Source of the DNA: Bog-950 sp964631835
Lineage (GTDB): Bacteria > Bacteroidota > Bacteroidia > Chitinophagales > LD1
Assembly (NCBI GenBank): GCA_964631835.1
Contig: CAZWAD010000003.1
Location: 207,380 to 271,379 of the forward strand
Length of the DNA: 64,000 nucleotides
Direction of reading: 5' to 3'
Position numbers and translations under genes: made by a program. Position 1 is the stretch's first letter. Each line of letters starts with the position of its first letter. The notes under the pieces are model-generated. The model searched no databases, was not told the DNA's origin, and was given only the letters and a program-made list of their open reading frames with translations. Positions 11,301 through 17,909 of the stretch are shown here, in pieces.

Positions 11301-13565
11301 CCTGCGAATGCCGGCAGCCCGGGCGTTAAATGTATTACCTACACTTACACCGATGGCAACGGCTGCACCGATGACACCACTATTTGCGTAATGGTTAATC
11401 CTCAGCCAACGGTTACCGTTTCGGGCTTTAACCCCGAATATTGCCCCACCGATCCACCGGTTCAGGTTACAGGCACTCCGGGTCCGGGAACCTTCGGTCC
11501 TCAGCCGGCTATTTCAACTACCGGTTTGTTCGACCCAGCACTGGCGGCACCGGGTGTCAATACACTTACTTACTATTATCAAAACCCGGTTACCGGCTGC
11601 GATACTACTATTCAGTTTACCATCAGAATTAAACCGAAACCAACTATTACTGTTACTCCAACGGCTGACACAGTTTGCCGCGGTCAAAGCGCGGTGTTGT
11701 GCCCGAACTTCAGCCTGGATGTTGTCAATATCCAATGGGTGGCCTGTGTAAGCGGCAATGTTATTGGCGCGGGGCTGGGATGTATTACTATTCCTCCGCC
11801 ACCGGTGATGGATTACTGTGTAAAAGCCAGGGCTTTGAGCAATAACGGCTGCTATGACAGCGTAATTATAAATATTCATACCAACCAGCCTCCGGTGGCT
11901 GTCAACGACAGCGCATCTACCTGCGAGGAAGAGCAGATTACCATTGACGTACTCGGCAACGACACCGACCCCGAAGGCGATGCCTTGTTTATTTCGTGCG
12001 ATACTGCTTCCAACGGAACCACTACGGTTGTTGGAGGTATGATTGTTTATACACCGGTTCAGAACTTCAACGGTACTGATACACTTACCTACTGCGTTTG
12101 CAATGTTCAATGCCCCAATGATTGCGATACGGGTATTGTAATTATTGATGTTTGCCCGGTTAACGACACACCGGTAGCGCCTGATGTTTCTACCAGCACC
12201 TGCCGCGACAGTGTTCTGCTGGTTTGTCCTCCGGTAAGCGATGTAGATGGCGATGCTTTGACTTTTGATATTATCAATTGCGGAGCTGTAAACGGCACGG
12301 CTGTTGTTTCGGGAAATAACTGCATTACATATACGCCAACCACCGGCTTTGTAGGTGTGGCAACTATCTGTTATGTGGTTTGCGACCCGTCAGAGGCTTG
12401 CGACACCGGAACCATTACCATTGATGTAGCTCCGTGTAACCATCCGCCAGTGGCTGTGGATGATAACGCGGGAAGGCTTTGCGATTCGCAGTGCAAAGAC
12501 ATTTCGGTTCTGGTAAACGACAGCGACCCCGATGCCGGAGATGTATTGACAGTGGTGTCGGTTGTTCTTCCCGGTCCGAATTACGGAAGCGTAACTATTA
12601 CCGGTGGGGTGGTTACTTACTGCCCGGGAACAGTTATCGGTCCGGTAACGCTTTCGTATGTAATCAGCGATAACGGCAACCCCGCCATGCGCGATACCGC
12701 CAATATCCTGATTGATGTTATTGACTGCGTTGAGCAGCCGCCTACACCCGATACGGTTTGTGCCGGTTCTTCGGTAAATGTTTGCATCGAAGGATTTGTG
12801 GGCACGGCTCCTTATGTTATTTCTTTCGACCCGGATTGCAATCCGCAAAACGGAACAGCAGCGGTTACCACCGATTCGTGCTTTACTTATACGCCTAACC
12901 AGGGCTTTATCGGCAACGATGTGTTCTGCGTATATATTCTTGACCAAGACGGAAACCGCGATACGGCTGAAGTGACGGTTACCGTAATTGATTGCAACAT
13001 TGATGCTAACGATGAGCCTTGCGACTCAACCGAAACACCAATGAACACACCCATTACGATTGATGTGCTGGCTAACGATGTAATACCGGTTACCGGTGTT
13101 ATTACCGTTACCATTGTTGACTCGTGCGGAATAAGCAACGGAACGGCAGTGGTTAACAGCAACAATACCATTACCGTAACTCCGGCAGCGGGCTACGAAG
13201 GACCCATCAACTTCTGTTACGAAGTATGCGCCACCAACGGCTCGTTTGTTTACTGCGATATAGCGGCTGTGTGTGTCGATGTGATTGACACCACCTGCTT
13301 TATCCCCAATGCCTTCTCGCCCAATGGCGATGGAGTGAACGATGAGTTTATTATCAAGTGTAACGAGAATTACCCGAACGCCACCCTGCGCATTTACGAC
13401 CGCTGGGGTATGGAAGTTTGGCACAGCAACGGTCACTACCTCGATGATTTTGCCGGTAAGAATATGCAGGGAACCGAGCTGCCCGATGGCACTTACTACC
13501 TGATTTATGATTACAAAGACGGCAGCGGAAAGGTAGAAGCGAAGTTTGTGGTCATTCACAGGTAA
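2373..13565 (+). CDS. Giant T9SS-exported repeat adhesin (3730 residues) with CHU_C/gliding-type C-terminal sorting domain
   Basis: Residues 1-40 form a Sec signal peptide (basic start, VWMLAGLLFIS core, cleavage near SLAQA). Residues from about 80 to 3150 are tandem PKD/SprB-like beta-sandwich modules of roughly 85-95 residues. A typical module has VTVTD..GCTA, then AGPD.TIC, LGGSPTA.GGT and YSW. From about 3170, cadherin-like modules of the PVAVNDSA...IDVLGND type follow. The last 90 residues (about 3640-3730) contain PNAFSPNGDGVNDEF, RIYDRWG and LPDGTYYL, which is the gliding-motility-associated C-terminal domain that directs T9SS type B export. The protein is cysteine-rich. The location fits a cell-surface adhesin or gliding filament protein. 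PorP/SprF and OmpA-family genes follow on the same strand, the usual type B partner arrangement. Confidence 0.92.
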   Translation: MKKFISSYMNTRLITPLRSVPVWMLAGLLFISGTHRSLAQALPNPVCPGSPVFYFDFVANPVTDTTFGNVVRGGSCCAGFPGSDNNCINVVVRVPPSIAGAQIDIISGAGAGGSFFASADCGPLQPAAGQPICLNNSSTQIDTVNVTFCKPGANLNVYRITTFARPTFPDDTVAVGCSDTMRVLGLVSPITWQSVFPGAAGQYNSLLSCTTCQQPTFTPNATTPALVRYRVCGNIQLSGCLGQTSICDTVDITVIPTWNNSPDVNICQPTTTANLGTPPANASWFFVSGPATPTVNGSTGAVSNLTANGTYNFVLRRTNNNGICTDTVAIIRSAKPNAGTDQFVCAPQTTASLGSSGGNTWSFLSGPAAASVHPTSGAVTGMSANGFYLFILGSGSCTDTVQVERRAQPASPTATNNGPLCVGDNLNLFATTVPSATYSWVGPATFASAAQNPTINNVTTANAGTYKVVSIVNSCSSDTASTTVSIFAIPADPSVSSNSPVCENDTIKLFATGSGGATYNWTGPGGYNSTQQNPIRLNATSAMAGTYCATQTVNGCTSSPQACTNVVVNPKPVISAAVGANPTTCSGSDGTITLGGLTAGVNYNINYQKNAVSQIPVNQTASGSGTVVISGLTAGTYSNFVVTVSSNGCTSNAFAGPVILTDPATPAAPTVSSNSPVCFGNTIQLFASGPGTSFSWTGPGFNSTQQNPTRSNATHAMEGNYCATQTVNNCVSSQACTFVDIDSLPVVNAGTGFEVCDGSCVQIGGSPTATSGTPGYNYSWSGGALPVANPSVCPNTSTLYTVTVTDSHGCSATSNTVVTVNQRPTADAGNDQTLVACSSTGVNIGGTPTASGGAGGYTYLWAPGAGLSSTTTANPLVQGIGSDQCYTVLVTDSKGCTAQDGVCVTVTGGSFSVVIIPNTSITWCAETAGSVTLTALATSGTPSYTYAWTGPNLSPLNQANATANPSTPGTYIYGVVVTDATGCQAGDTISVTVHPSPSADAGADKTYAPCSPNSVTIGGAVTGSGGTPPYIYSWSPAPGLSSTTVPNPTVSGITVTTTYTVTVTDSLGCTATDAVLVTVVNNPPSVSISANSSTEWCNGSNGSTNLTANITGGTSPFTFAWSGSPISQTNTQTVNVNPNLTGTYIYTVTVTDDFNCTATASRAITVNPNPIAEAGPNDTICNGNSSVLGDSPTATGGTSPYTYSWSGGASPFANPTVNPIITTTYSLTVTDSKGCTATDGTTVVVNPVPSANAGPDQTIVNCIGDSVTLGANPTASGGTVPYTYSWSPLTGLNSGSVANPVATGIVSNQTYCVTVTDVNGCSSVDCAFVTVQQSTLQAQTAPAASFCAGSVTPYNVGGSPTALGGTPAYSYSWSPATGLSATNIANPLATPTVTTTYCVTVTDANGCTSSACVTITVNPLPTANAGNDTSLCSGSCVVLGASPTGSGGTGALTYTWTPGTGLNSSSIANPTSCPGSTTAYSVTVTDSRGCSASDNITITINPKPVANADGPYLVTTCTGDSVQLGDFPAATGGTGTLTCLWSPPTGLDNPNLCNPYFKGSTPGIYFYTLTVTDVNGCSDNDVARVTVTDGNLSVYPGSGGAYCSGSGGCVTLGGPLYGGEAPFSFAWSSNPPGFSSSVPHPIVCPTVTTTYCLTVTDANGCTAVACDTVTVNPTPVADAGPDTTICNGTSVRLGGSPTASGGTPGFVINYTYSWSIGIGLDSTNAANPTATPPFTISYNVVVTDARGCTATDGATVTVRAKPTADAGPDKSLIACSSDSVQIGGSPAGSGGGGGLTCLWTPAGGLSDSSNCNPWVKNLGSSVTYTLRVTDQFGCFAEDQVSVIVTNPNLTAEAGNDVSFCQGASVSITLGGVPTAVGGTPNYTYAWSSNPPGFSSNVANPIISPTVTTTVTVVVTDANGCVASDTVKITVNPRPTVEAGPNDTVCSGACVVLGGSPTAFGGTGSLSYSWTPVNPTGNFSTATDIPNPVACPINNTTYTVVVTDSIGCSNSDNVIIRTWQNPVAHAGNDQTAVACENSCVVLGALPSATGGTPGYFYAWAPTTGMNNSGLPNPTVCNLSADVCYTLTVTDINGCTATDVVCVTVTQPTLTANAGIDRNLCASNTACVQLGGSPSATGGTPAYTYTWSPVTGICTGSAPSNANPFVLPNTTTIYILNVSDVNGCTAADTATVTVYPPIVVVPANDTTICSGGSASLCVQVSGGVSPYTYSWSPGTGLNSTTSACPVATPSGTTTYCVTITDAVNCTASVCITITVNPRPVADAGPDQTILDCSGSFAILGGSPTGSGGSGNFSYSWSPTNNLITATSANPIVIGLTTTTTYCVTVTDNATGCTASDCATITVNPSTLQANAGPASLNFCPGPGCILIGGTPTATGGTPPYSYQWGPGVVQSVSNPCVSPTVTTTYYVTVTDALGCFAIDSITIVVSPQITACAGPDTAICFGQCVTLGCAIPATGGTPPLTYFWAGGAFPANSPNPTACPTSSTTYTLVVTDAFGCSATDQVNVVVRPLPIANAGPDGSIYACSEDSIILGGSPSATGTCSPYTYSWTPTFNLSLRCDTCPNPILDSLGNHTLFTLCVTDCNGCSACDDVYVQVIPPTIFIEIDPVPPLCSNNLSCVTLNSTVTGGVPPYVYNWSAGATPANAADPVVCPTVTSTYEVTVTDSKSCQAYATAQVTVNPPPVASISGLNSQYCISNPPVTLTGIPSGGTFSSNGPGMSGTTFSPGVAGIGTWQITYRYTDPLTGCTDDTTMTVIVDSLPQLSVSGYNSEYCKNDSCITLVPNPTGGTFTGPGISGYTFCPGNGNSGVGSAGNDTIRYSYTDPIAGCSNTLTFIIHVNNNPTITIAGPSAVCQGQTATLTATSPGNSISWQVQGGANLGSNNPLTVTPVGPTYCVIGTAANAASQCIARDTICIQVNPLPVVNILGLNSQYCVDDACVTLTGSPSGGFFSGPGVSGTQFCPANAGSPGVKCITYTYTDGNGCTDDTTICVMVNPQPTVTVSGFNPEYCPTDPPVQVTGTPGPGTFGPQPAISTTGLFDPALAAPGVNTLTYYYQNPVTGCDTTIQFTIRIKPKPTITVTPTADTVCRGQSAVLCPNFSLDVVNIQWVACVSGNVIGAGLGCITIPPPPVMDYCVKARALSNNGCYDSVIINIHTNQPPVAVNDSASTCEEEQITIDVLGNDTDPEGDALFISCDTASNGTTTVVGGMIVYTPVQNFNGTDTLTYCVCNVQCPNDCDTGIVIIDVCPVNDTPVAPDVSTSTCRDSVLLVCPPVSDVDGDALTFDIINCGAVNGTAVVSGNNCITYTPTTGFVGVATICYVVCDPSEACDTGTITIDVAPCNHPPVAVDDNAGRLCDSQCKDISVLVNDSDPDAGDVLTVVSVVLPGPNYGSVTITGGVVTYCPGTVIGPVTLSYVISDNGNPAMRDTANILIDVIDCVEQPPTPDTVCAGSSVNVCIEGFVGTAPYVISFDPDCNPQNGTAAVTTDSCFTYTPNQGFIGNDVFCVYILDQDGNRDTAEVTVTVIDCNIDANDEPCDSTETPMNTPITIDVLANDVIPVTGVITVTIVDSCGISNGTAVVNSNNTITVTPAAGYEGPINFCYEVCATNGSFVYCDIAAVCVDVIDTTCFIPNAFSPNGDGVNDEFIIKCNENYPNATLRIYDRWGMEVWHSNGHYLDDFAGKNMQGTELPDGTYYLIYDYKDGSGKVEAKFVVIHR

Positions 13566-13578
13566 GCGGAAAAGAAAA

Positions 13579-13609
13579 GACTTCCGGAGCTTTATAAGCT
13601 TCGGAAGTC
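13579..13609 (+). terminator. Terminator of the adhesin gene
   Basis: A 14-bp stem pairs 13579-13592 with 13596-13609, with one G-U pair and loop TAT, starting 14 bp after the adhesin stop. The following CTTAAAAATTGTTCTTT has only a modest T content. It probably separates adhesin transcription from the PorP/SprF gene at least partly. Confidence 0.7.
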
Positions 13610-13639
13610 CTTAAAAATTGTTCTTTAGATAGAAAAGTA

Positions 13640-13915
13640 ATACACGGAATGGTTCCGAGAACTGCCGGAGTGGCACCGTGAACTCACGGAATGGTTCCGG
13701 GAACTCATGGAATGGTTCCGTGAACTCATGGAATGGTTCCGGGAACTCACGGAGTGGCTCTGAGAACTCATGGAATGGTTCCGGGAACTCACGGAATGGT
13801 TCCGAGAACTCACGGAATGGTTCCGAGAACTCACGGAGTGGCTCTGAGAACTCACGGAATGGTTCCGAGAACTCACAGAATGACTCCGTGAACTCACGGA
13901 ATGGCTCCGTGGGAA
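13640..13915. repeat. 21-bp tandem array of 13 palindromic units (array A)
   Basis: The core CGGAATGGTTCCG recurs with its central TGG at 13650, 13671, 13692 and onward every 21 bp to 13902: thirteen units with no indel. Each core is an inverted repeat (CGGAA/TTCCG around TGG). Where flanks allow, it extends to TCACGGAA/TTCCGTGA. Two units (near 13755 and 13839) carry GGAG with CTCT in place of GGAA with TTCC, so pairing is kept by a G-C and a G-U. A multiple-of-three period leaves open frames on both strands, giving serine-rich low-complexity translations that I do not accept as genes. The array lies between the adhesin and PorP/SprF genes. Confidence 0.95.
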
Positions 13916-14000
13916 CGCTGGAGGAGGAGAAAATGGTATAAATGAATAGAAAGAAGAGATTTTAACAATAAAACGATACGATAACTATAAAACAGTTTTT

Positions 14001-14993
14001 ATGAGAAAGCTAATACTGTCAACCATAATTTTTGCGGCTGCGTTTACGCAGCTGAAAGCCCAGCAGGACCCGGCATATAGTATGTATATGTTCAACGGGC
14101 TGTTCCTGAACCCGGCTTATGCGGGCAGCAGCGAGGCAATCAGTGTAATGGGTATTTACCGCCATCAGTGGGCGGGGCTCGATGGCGCTCCCAAAACGGT
14201 AAACGCCAGTGTTCACATGCCCTTTAAGCGCGACCAGTACGCCATAGGGCTTACTTTGGTAAACGACCGCCTCGGCTTGTCGAATATGTTTTCGGCTACC
14301 CCGGCATTTTCATACCGCCTTCGTCTGGGCACTGGCGGTCACCGCCTCTGCTTCGGAGCCCAGGTTTCGCTGGCGTATTTTTACCAGAACAACGGCAGGG
14401 CTGTTCTTCCGCAGGATAATGTTCCCGACAATGCTTTCTCGCTGAACGAAAACCTCTTTGTTCCCAACATAGGCTTCGGAGTTTATTATTACAGCAAACG
14501 GGCTTTTGCGGGTTTTTCGGTTCCTCACCTGCTGCCTTCGCAGCTTCGCGATAAAACCGGGGTAAGCGGCTATAACACCAGTATCGCCCGCGTGTATAAT
14601 CATTACTTGCTTACAGGCGGCTATGTGTTCGGCAAAGAAGCCTCCATTGTAAAATTCCGCCCTTCTATTTTAATGAAATGGCAGAAAGGCTTGCCGAAGA
14701 ACATTCCGCAGTTCGATATCAACTTTGCCATGCTTTTTGTCGAAAGGCTTTGGGTGGGCGTAGGCTACCGCACCGGTGGCGATGGTCAGGGCAAAGGAAA
14801 CTATGCCGGGCAGTCGGCTAATTTCTTCCTTAACTTTAAAGCCACCCAGCAGCTGCAGATTGGTTATGCGTACGATGCCGAAATTACCACCCTGCGCAAG
14901 TTCAACGGGGGTTCGCACGAAATTATGGTGGGCTACGATTTTTATTACAACAAGAAGCGTTACGTTACTCCGCGCTTTATTAAATATTTCTGA
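14001..14993 (+). CDS. PorP/SprF family type IX secretion outer-membrane protein
   Basis: 330 residues with a Sec signal peptide ending near LKAQQ. The diagnostic start of the mature protein is QQDPAYSMYMFNGLFLNPAYAGS, followed by GIYRHQWAGLDGAP, both hallmark PorP/SprF sequences (here the first runs from residue 21). The rest alternates in the manner of a beta-barrel. In Flavobacterium, SprF is needed for export of the giant SprB adhesin, and paralogues are encoded next to cargo with type B sorting domains. The adjacent 3730-residue cargo makes that role likely here. It lies 30 bp upstream of the OmpA-family gene, probably as one operon. Confidence 0.93.
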   Translation: MRKLILSTIIFAAAFTQLKAQQDPAYSMYMFNGLFLNPAYAGSSEAISVMGIYRHQWAGLDGAPKTVNASVHMPFKRDQYAIGLTLVNDRLGLSNMFSATPAFSYRLRLGTGGHRLCFGAQVSLAYFYQNNGRAVLPQDNVPDNAFSLNENLFVPNIGFGVYYYSKRAFAGFSVPHLLPSQLRDKTGVSGYNTSIARVYNHYLLTGGYVFGKEASIVKFRPSILMKWQKGLPKNIPQFDINFAMLFVERLWVGVGYRTGGDGQGKGNYAGQSANFFLNFKATQQLQIGYAYDAEITTLRKFNGGSHEIMVGYDFYYNKKRYVTPRFIKYF

Positions 14994-15023
14994 TTCCGGA
15001 TTTAACCCTTTAAATATAAGTTT

Positions 15024-17249
15024 ATGAATTTGAAAAAATCCTTGTTCCTGCTGATAGCCCCGGTGCTTATCTCAGGAATGGTTATGGCAGAAAAACCCAT
15101 CGTGAAAGTTGGCGATTGGTATTATAAACAATTCGATTACCGCAAAGCCATTTTGTTCTATGAGCAGGCGCTGAAAAAAGATGCGGGCAATGTATATGTG
15201 CTTAGCAAAATTGCCGACAGTTACCGCCTCATTAACGACTGGGCAAAGGCTGAAGAATATTATGCGCAGGTGGTGAAGCAGGATGGCGCCAACGTAATTA
15301 ACCGGCTCTATTATGCCGAAGCCCTCCGCGCCAACCAGAAATATGCCGAAGCCAAAGTAATGTATAAAGAATACTCCGATGCCGTTCCTGCCGATGCCAG
15401 CGTAAAAGAACGGATGGCTGGTATTGACAAAATTGAAATGCTGAGCCAGGACAGGGGTTTCTATGATGTTAAAAACATGAAGGAAATTAACTCCGAGTTC
15501 TCCGATTTCGGTGTTACGTTTTATAAAGACACCGGCATTTATTTCTGCTCCAACCGCCTGCCCGATAATTATGTGGTTCATAAAGACAACTGGACCTACG
15601 GCAACTTCCTGCAGATTTACGAGGCATATAAAGATGACACAGCGGGGAATATTACCAAGTGTTCCATCATGCGCGGCAAACAGCCGAATAAGAAATACCA
15701 CGAAGGCACCTCGAACTATAATGACAAAATGCAGGAGCTGTACATTGACCGCAGCAACTATAACGGCAGGCGAGCTTTCTTTTCTGCCGATAAAACCGTT
15801 AAGCTCAAAATATTCCGCATTGTGTGGCTTCCCGATGCCAACAAATGGGGCGAAGAACTGATTGAAGCTGTTCCGTTTAACGATAAGGAGTATTCAGTGG
15901 GGCATCCGTCTCTTACTAAAGATGCTAAAACCCTGTACTTCGCCAGCGATAAACCCGGAGGTTATGGTGGAGTTGATATTTATGTTTCTACCCGCGAAGT
16001 GGGCGGGCAGTGGGGCACCCCAATCAACCTGGGTCCTAAAATCAACACCTCGGGCGATGAAATGTTTCCGTTTATTGCCGAAGACGGCACGCTTTATTTT
16101 GCTTCTAACGGTCACATGGGTCTTGGCGGGCTTGATATTTTCTCTTCAAACCTGATTAAAACCGGCAACAAAATCACCAACTGGACCGAACCCGAAAACC
16201 TCGGCTACCCGGTTAATACCAATGCCGATGATTTCGGATATATTATTCACCGCAACCAGAAGAACGGTTATTTCTGCTCCAACCGCCAGGGCGGGGAGGG
16301 TGATGATGATATTTACAGTTTCCTGAAGAAGGGAGTAATGCTCAATGGTATTGTTTACGAAGCCGAAACCGGTCTTCCGATTGCCGATGCTGAAGTGGTG
16401 ATGAAGGAAGATGAAGTGCAGCGCGCGAAAATGAAATCAGGCAAAGAAGGAGAATTTACCACAGCAGCTATTCCCGGCAAAACATATAAGTTTTATGCCA
16501 CCAAGCCCGGCTATCTGCCCGCTGACGTAACTGTTGAGGTGAAGGAAAAACCCGACCTGGTAAAAATACCTATGATAGCCGAAGGCGGATTGAACCTCGA
16601 AGTTACCGTTATTGACCGCAGAACCCGCGACCCGCTGGAAGCTGCGCAGGTGAAACTGACAAACCTTACTTCGAATAAAGACGAAATGTGCTCGACCAAC
16701 AAAGACGGTAAGTGTATGTACACCTTAGATGCTAACACGAATTATCGTCTTGAAGCATCAAAAGAAACCGGTGATGACAGTACCAAATACCTTACGGTGA
16801 CTACTACTATTTCAACGGTAGGCAAGAGAGCGCCAGCTACACTTTATGCAACCCTTGAGCTGGAGAAAGTGAAGAAAGGCGTAGGCTACAAGGTTGAAAA
16901 TATTTACTACGACCTTGATAAATGGTTTATCCGCCCCGATGCTGCAAAAGAACTGGACAAGCTGGTGAAAATGCTTAAGGATAACCCTACTCTTGAAATT
17001 GAGTTGAGTTCGCATACCGACTGCCGCGCAACAGCTAAGTATAATATGCAGCTTTCGAGCAAGCGTGCCGAAGCTGCTGTAAACTATATTGTATCGCAGG
17101 GTGTTGAAGCCCGCAGGCTCATTGCTGCCGGTTACGGTGAAAGCCGCCCGGTAAACAAATGCGAGTGCGAAGGCAAGGTGGTGGTGCCCTGCACGGAAAT
17201 TGAGCACCAGGCAAACCGGAGAACAGAGTTCAAGATTCTTAAGTTCTGA
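15024..17249 (+). CDS. OmpA-family protein with TPR, PD40 propeller and carboxypeptidase-like domains (PorE-like)
   Basis: 741 residues: signal peptide 1-22 (cleavage near VMAEK), TPR-like helices at about 28-140 (DYRKAILFYEQALKK and similar), WD40-like PD40 propeller at about 150-430 (SVGHPSLTKDAKTLYFASD, GGVDIYVS), a carboxypeptidase-regulatory-like beta domain at about 440-520, a second beta module, and an OmpA peptidoglycan-binding domain from about 635 (IYYDLDKWFIRPDAAKEL, SSHTDCRATAKYN.QLS..RA). This architecture matches PorE and related T9SS-associated proteins that anchor the machinery to peptidoglycan. PorE itself is a lipoprotein; no lipobox cysteine is seen here. With the preceding PorP/SprF gene it forms a surface-export module serving the upstream adhesin. 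Confidence 0.9.
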   Translation: MNLKKSLFLLIAPVLISGMVMAEKPIVKVGDWYYKQFDYRKAILFYEQALKKDAGNVYVLSKIADSYRLINDWAKAEEYYAQVVKQDGANVINRLYYAEALRANQKYAEAKVMYKEYSDAVPADASVKERMAGIDKIEMLSQDRGFYDVKNMKEINSEFSDFGVTFYKDTGIYFCSNRLPDNYVVHKDNWTYGNFLQIYEAYKDDTAGNITKCSIMRGKQPNKKYHEGTSNYNDKMQELYIDRSNYNGRRAFFSADKTVKLKIFRIVWLPDANKWGEELIEAVPFNDKEYSVGHPSLTKDAKTLYFASDKPGGYGGVDIYVSTREVGGQWGTPINLGPKINTSGDEMFPFIAEDGTLYFASNGHMGLGGLDIFSSNLIKTGNKITNWTEPENLGYPVNTNADDFGYIIHRNQKNGYFCSNRQGGEGDDDIYSFLKKGVMLNGIVYEAETGLPIADAEVVMKEDEVQRAKMKSGKEGEFTTAAIPGKTYKFYATKPGYLPADVTVEVKEKPDLVKIPMIAEGGLNLEVTVIDRRTRDPLEAAQVKLTNLTSNKDEMCSTNKDGKCMYTLDANTNYRLEASKETGDDSTKYLTVTTTISTVGKRAPATLYATLELEKVKKGVGYKVENIYYDLDKWFIRPDAAKELDKLVKMLKDNPTLEIELSSHTDCRATAKYNMQLSSKRAEAAVNYIVSQGVEARRLIAAGYGESRPVNKCECEGKVVVPCTEIEHQANRRTEFKILKF

Positions 17250-17272
17250 TTTAACCGAATCAGTAAAAATGG

Positions 17273-17305
17273 AAAAGGCATTCCCGAATACGGAATGCCT
17301 TTTTT
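17273..17305 (+). terminator. Intrinsic terminator of the PorP/OmpA unit
   Basis: A 12-bp stem pairs 17273-17284 (AAAAGGCATTCC) with 17292-17303 (GGAATGCCTTTT), followed by T residues to 17305. It lies 24 bp after the OmpA stop and separates that unit from gmhA. The ATG at 17295 is inside this hairpin, which argues against it as the gmhA start. Confidence 0.9.
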
Positions 17306-17336
17306 AATTGTGAAAAATTTGAGGAAGTTTGCGGCA

Positions 17337-17909
17337 ATGAGCAAGGTAAAGACCATCATCAACTCCTCTATTAATGTAAAAAGCAAAATTCTTTCCGATG
17401 AAAATTTTATAAAACGGATAGAAGAAGTTTCTCAGGTTATTGCCGAAGCATTTAAAAACGGAAACAGGTTGTATTTATGCGGCAATGGAGGCAGCGCAGC
17501 CGATGCCCAGCACCTTGCCGCGGAATTCACCGGAAGATTTTACAGCGACCGTGAGCCACTTCCTGCAGAAGCGCTGCATGTAAATACCTCTTTCCTTACC
17601 GCTGTGGCAAACGATTACAGTTACGAGCAGATTTATGAAAGGGCTGTAAAGGCACATGGCAGAAAAGGCGATGTGCTTATCGGGCTTTCCACTTCCGGTA
17701 ACTCAAAAAATGTTTTGTTGGCTCAGCAAGAAGGAAAGAAACGCGGCATGGTTGTGATTGCTTTTACCGGTGAAACAGGTGGTAAAATGAAAGATAGCGC
17801 TGACTATCTTTTTAATGTGCCCAGCAACGATACTCCGCGTATTCAGGAGATCCATATTTTGATCGGACATATCATTTGCCAATTGGTGGAAGAGCAACTC
17901 TTCAAATAA
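17337..17909 (+). CDS. gmhA: Sedoheptulose-7-phosphate isomerase (phosphoheptose isomerase)
   Basis: The enzyme converts sedoheptulose 7-phosphate to D-glycero-D-manno-heptose 7-phosphate, the first step of heptose nucleotide synthesis. From the chosen start (MSKVKT, preceded by a GAGGA about 12 bp up) the protein has 190 residues, normal for the family. It contains the SIS-domain loop CGNGGSAADAQH (48-59) with H59 and E63, the serine-rich phosphate loop STSGNS, and Q170/H178. These correspond in spacing to the E. coli metal and catalytic residues H61, E65, Q172 and H180. An in-frame ATG at 17295 exists but lies in the preceding terminator. The gene abuts hddC directly. Confidence 0.93.
   Translation: MSKVKTIINSSINVKSKILSDENFIKRIEEVSQVIAEAFKNGNRLYLCGNGGSAADAQHLAAEFTGRFYSDREPLPAEALHVNTSFLTAVANDYSYEQIYERAVKAHGRKGDVLIGLSTSGNSKNVLLAQQEGKKRGMVVIAFTGETGGKMKDSADYLFNVPSNDTPRIQEIHILIGHIICQLVEEQLFK

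Noticed and set aside
2772..13559. Many ORFs of 60-200 codons antisense or out of frame inside the adhesin gene
   Set aside because: Repetitive Thr/Gly-rich codons leave other frames open. The long sense frame has signal peptide, domains and sorting domain throughout.
13640..13915. CRISPR array
   Set aside because: Units are contiguous 21-bp tandem repeats without unique spacers, and no cas gene is present.
13625..13941. Two overlapping ORFs on opposite strands with serine-rich repeats across array A
   Set aside because: They exist because the 21-bp period is a multiple of three and lacks stops. No ribosome site and no family; both strands cannot plausibly be coding.
17295..17336. Earlier ATG for gmhA
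   Set aside because: It lies inside the terminator hairpin of the previous operon; the ATG at 17337 gives the family's usual length.
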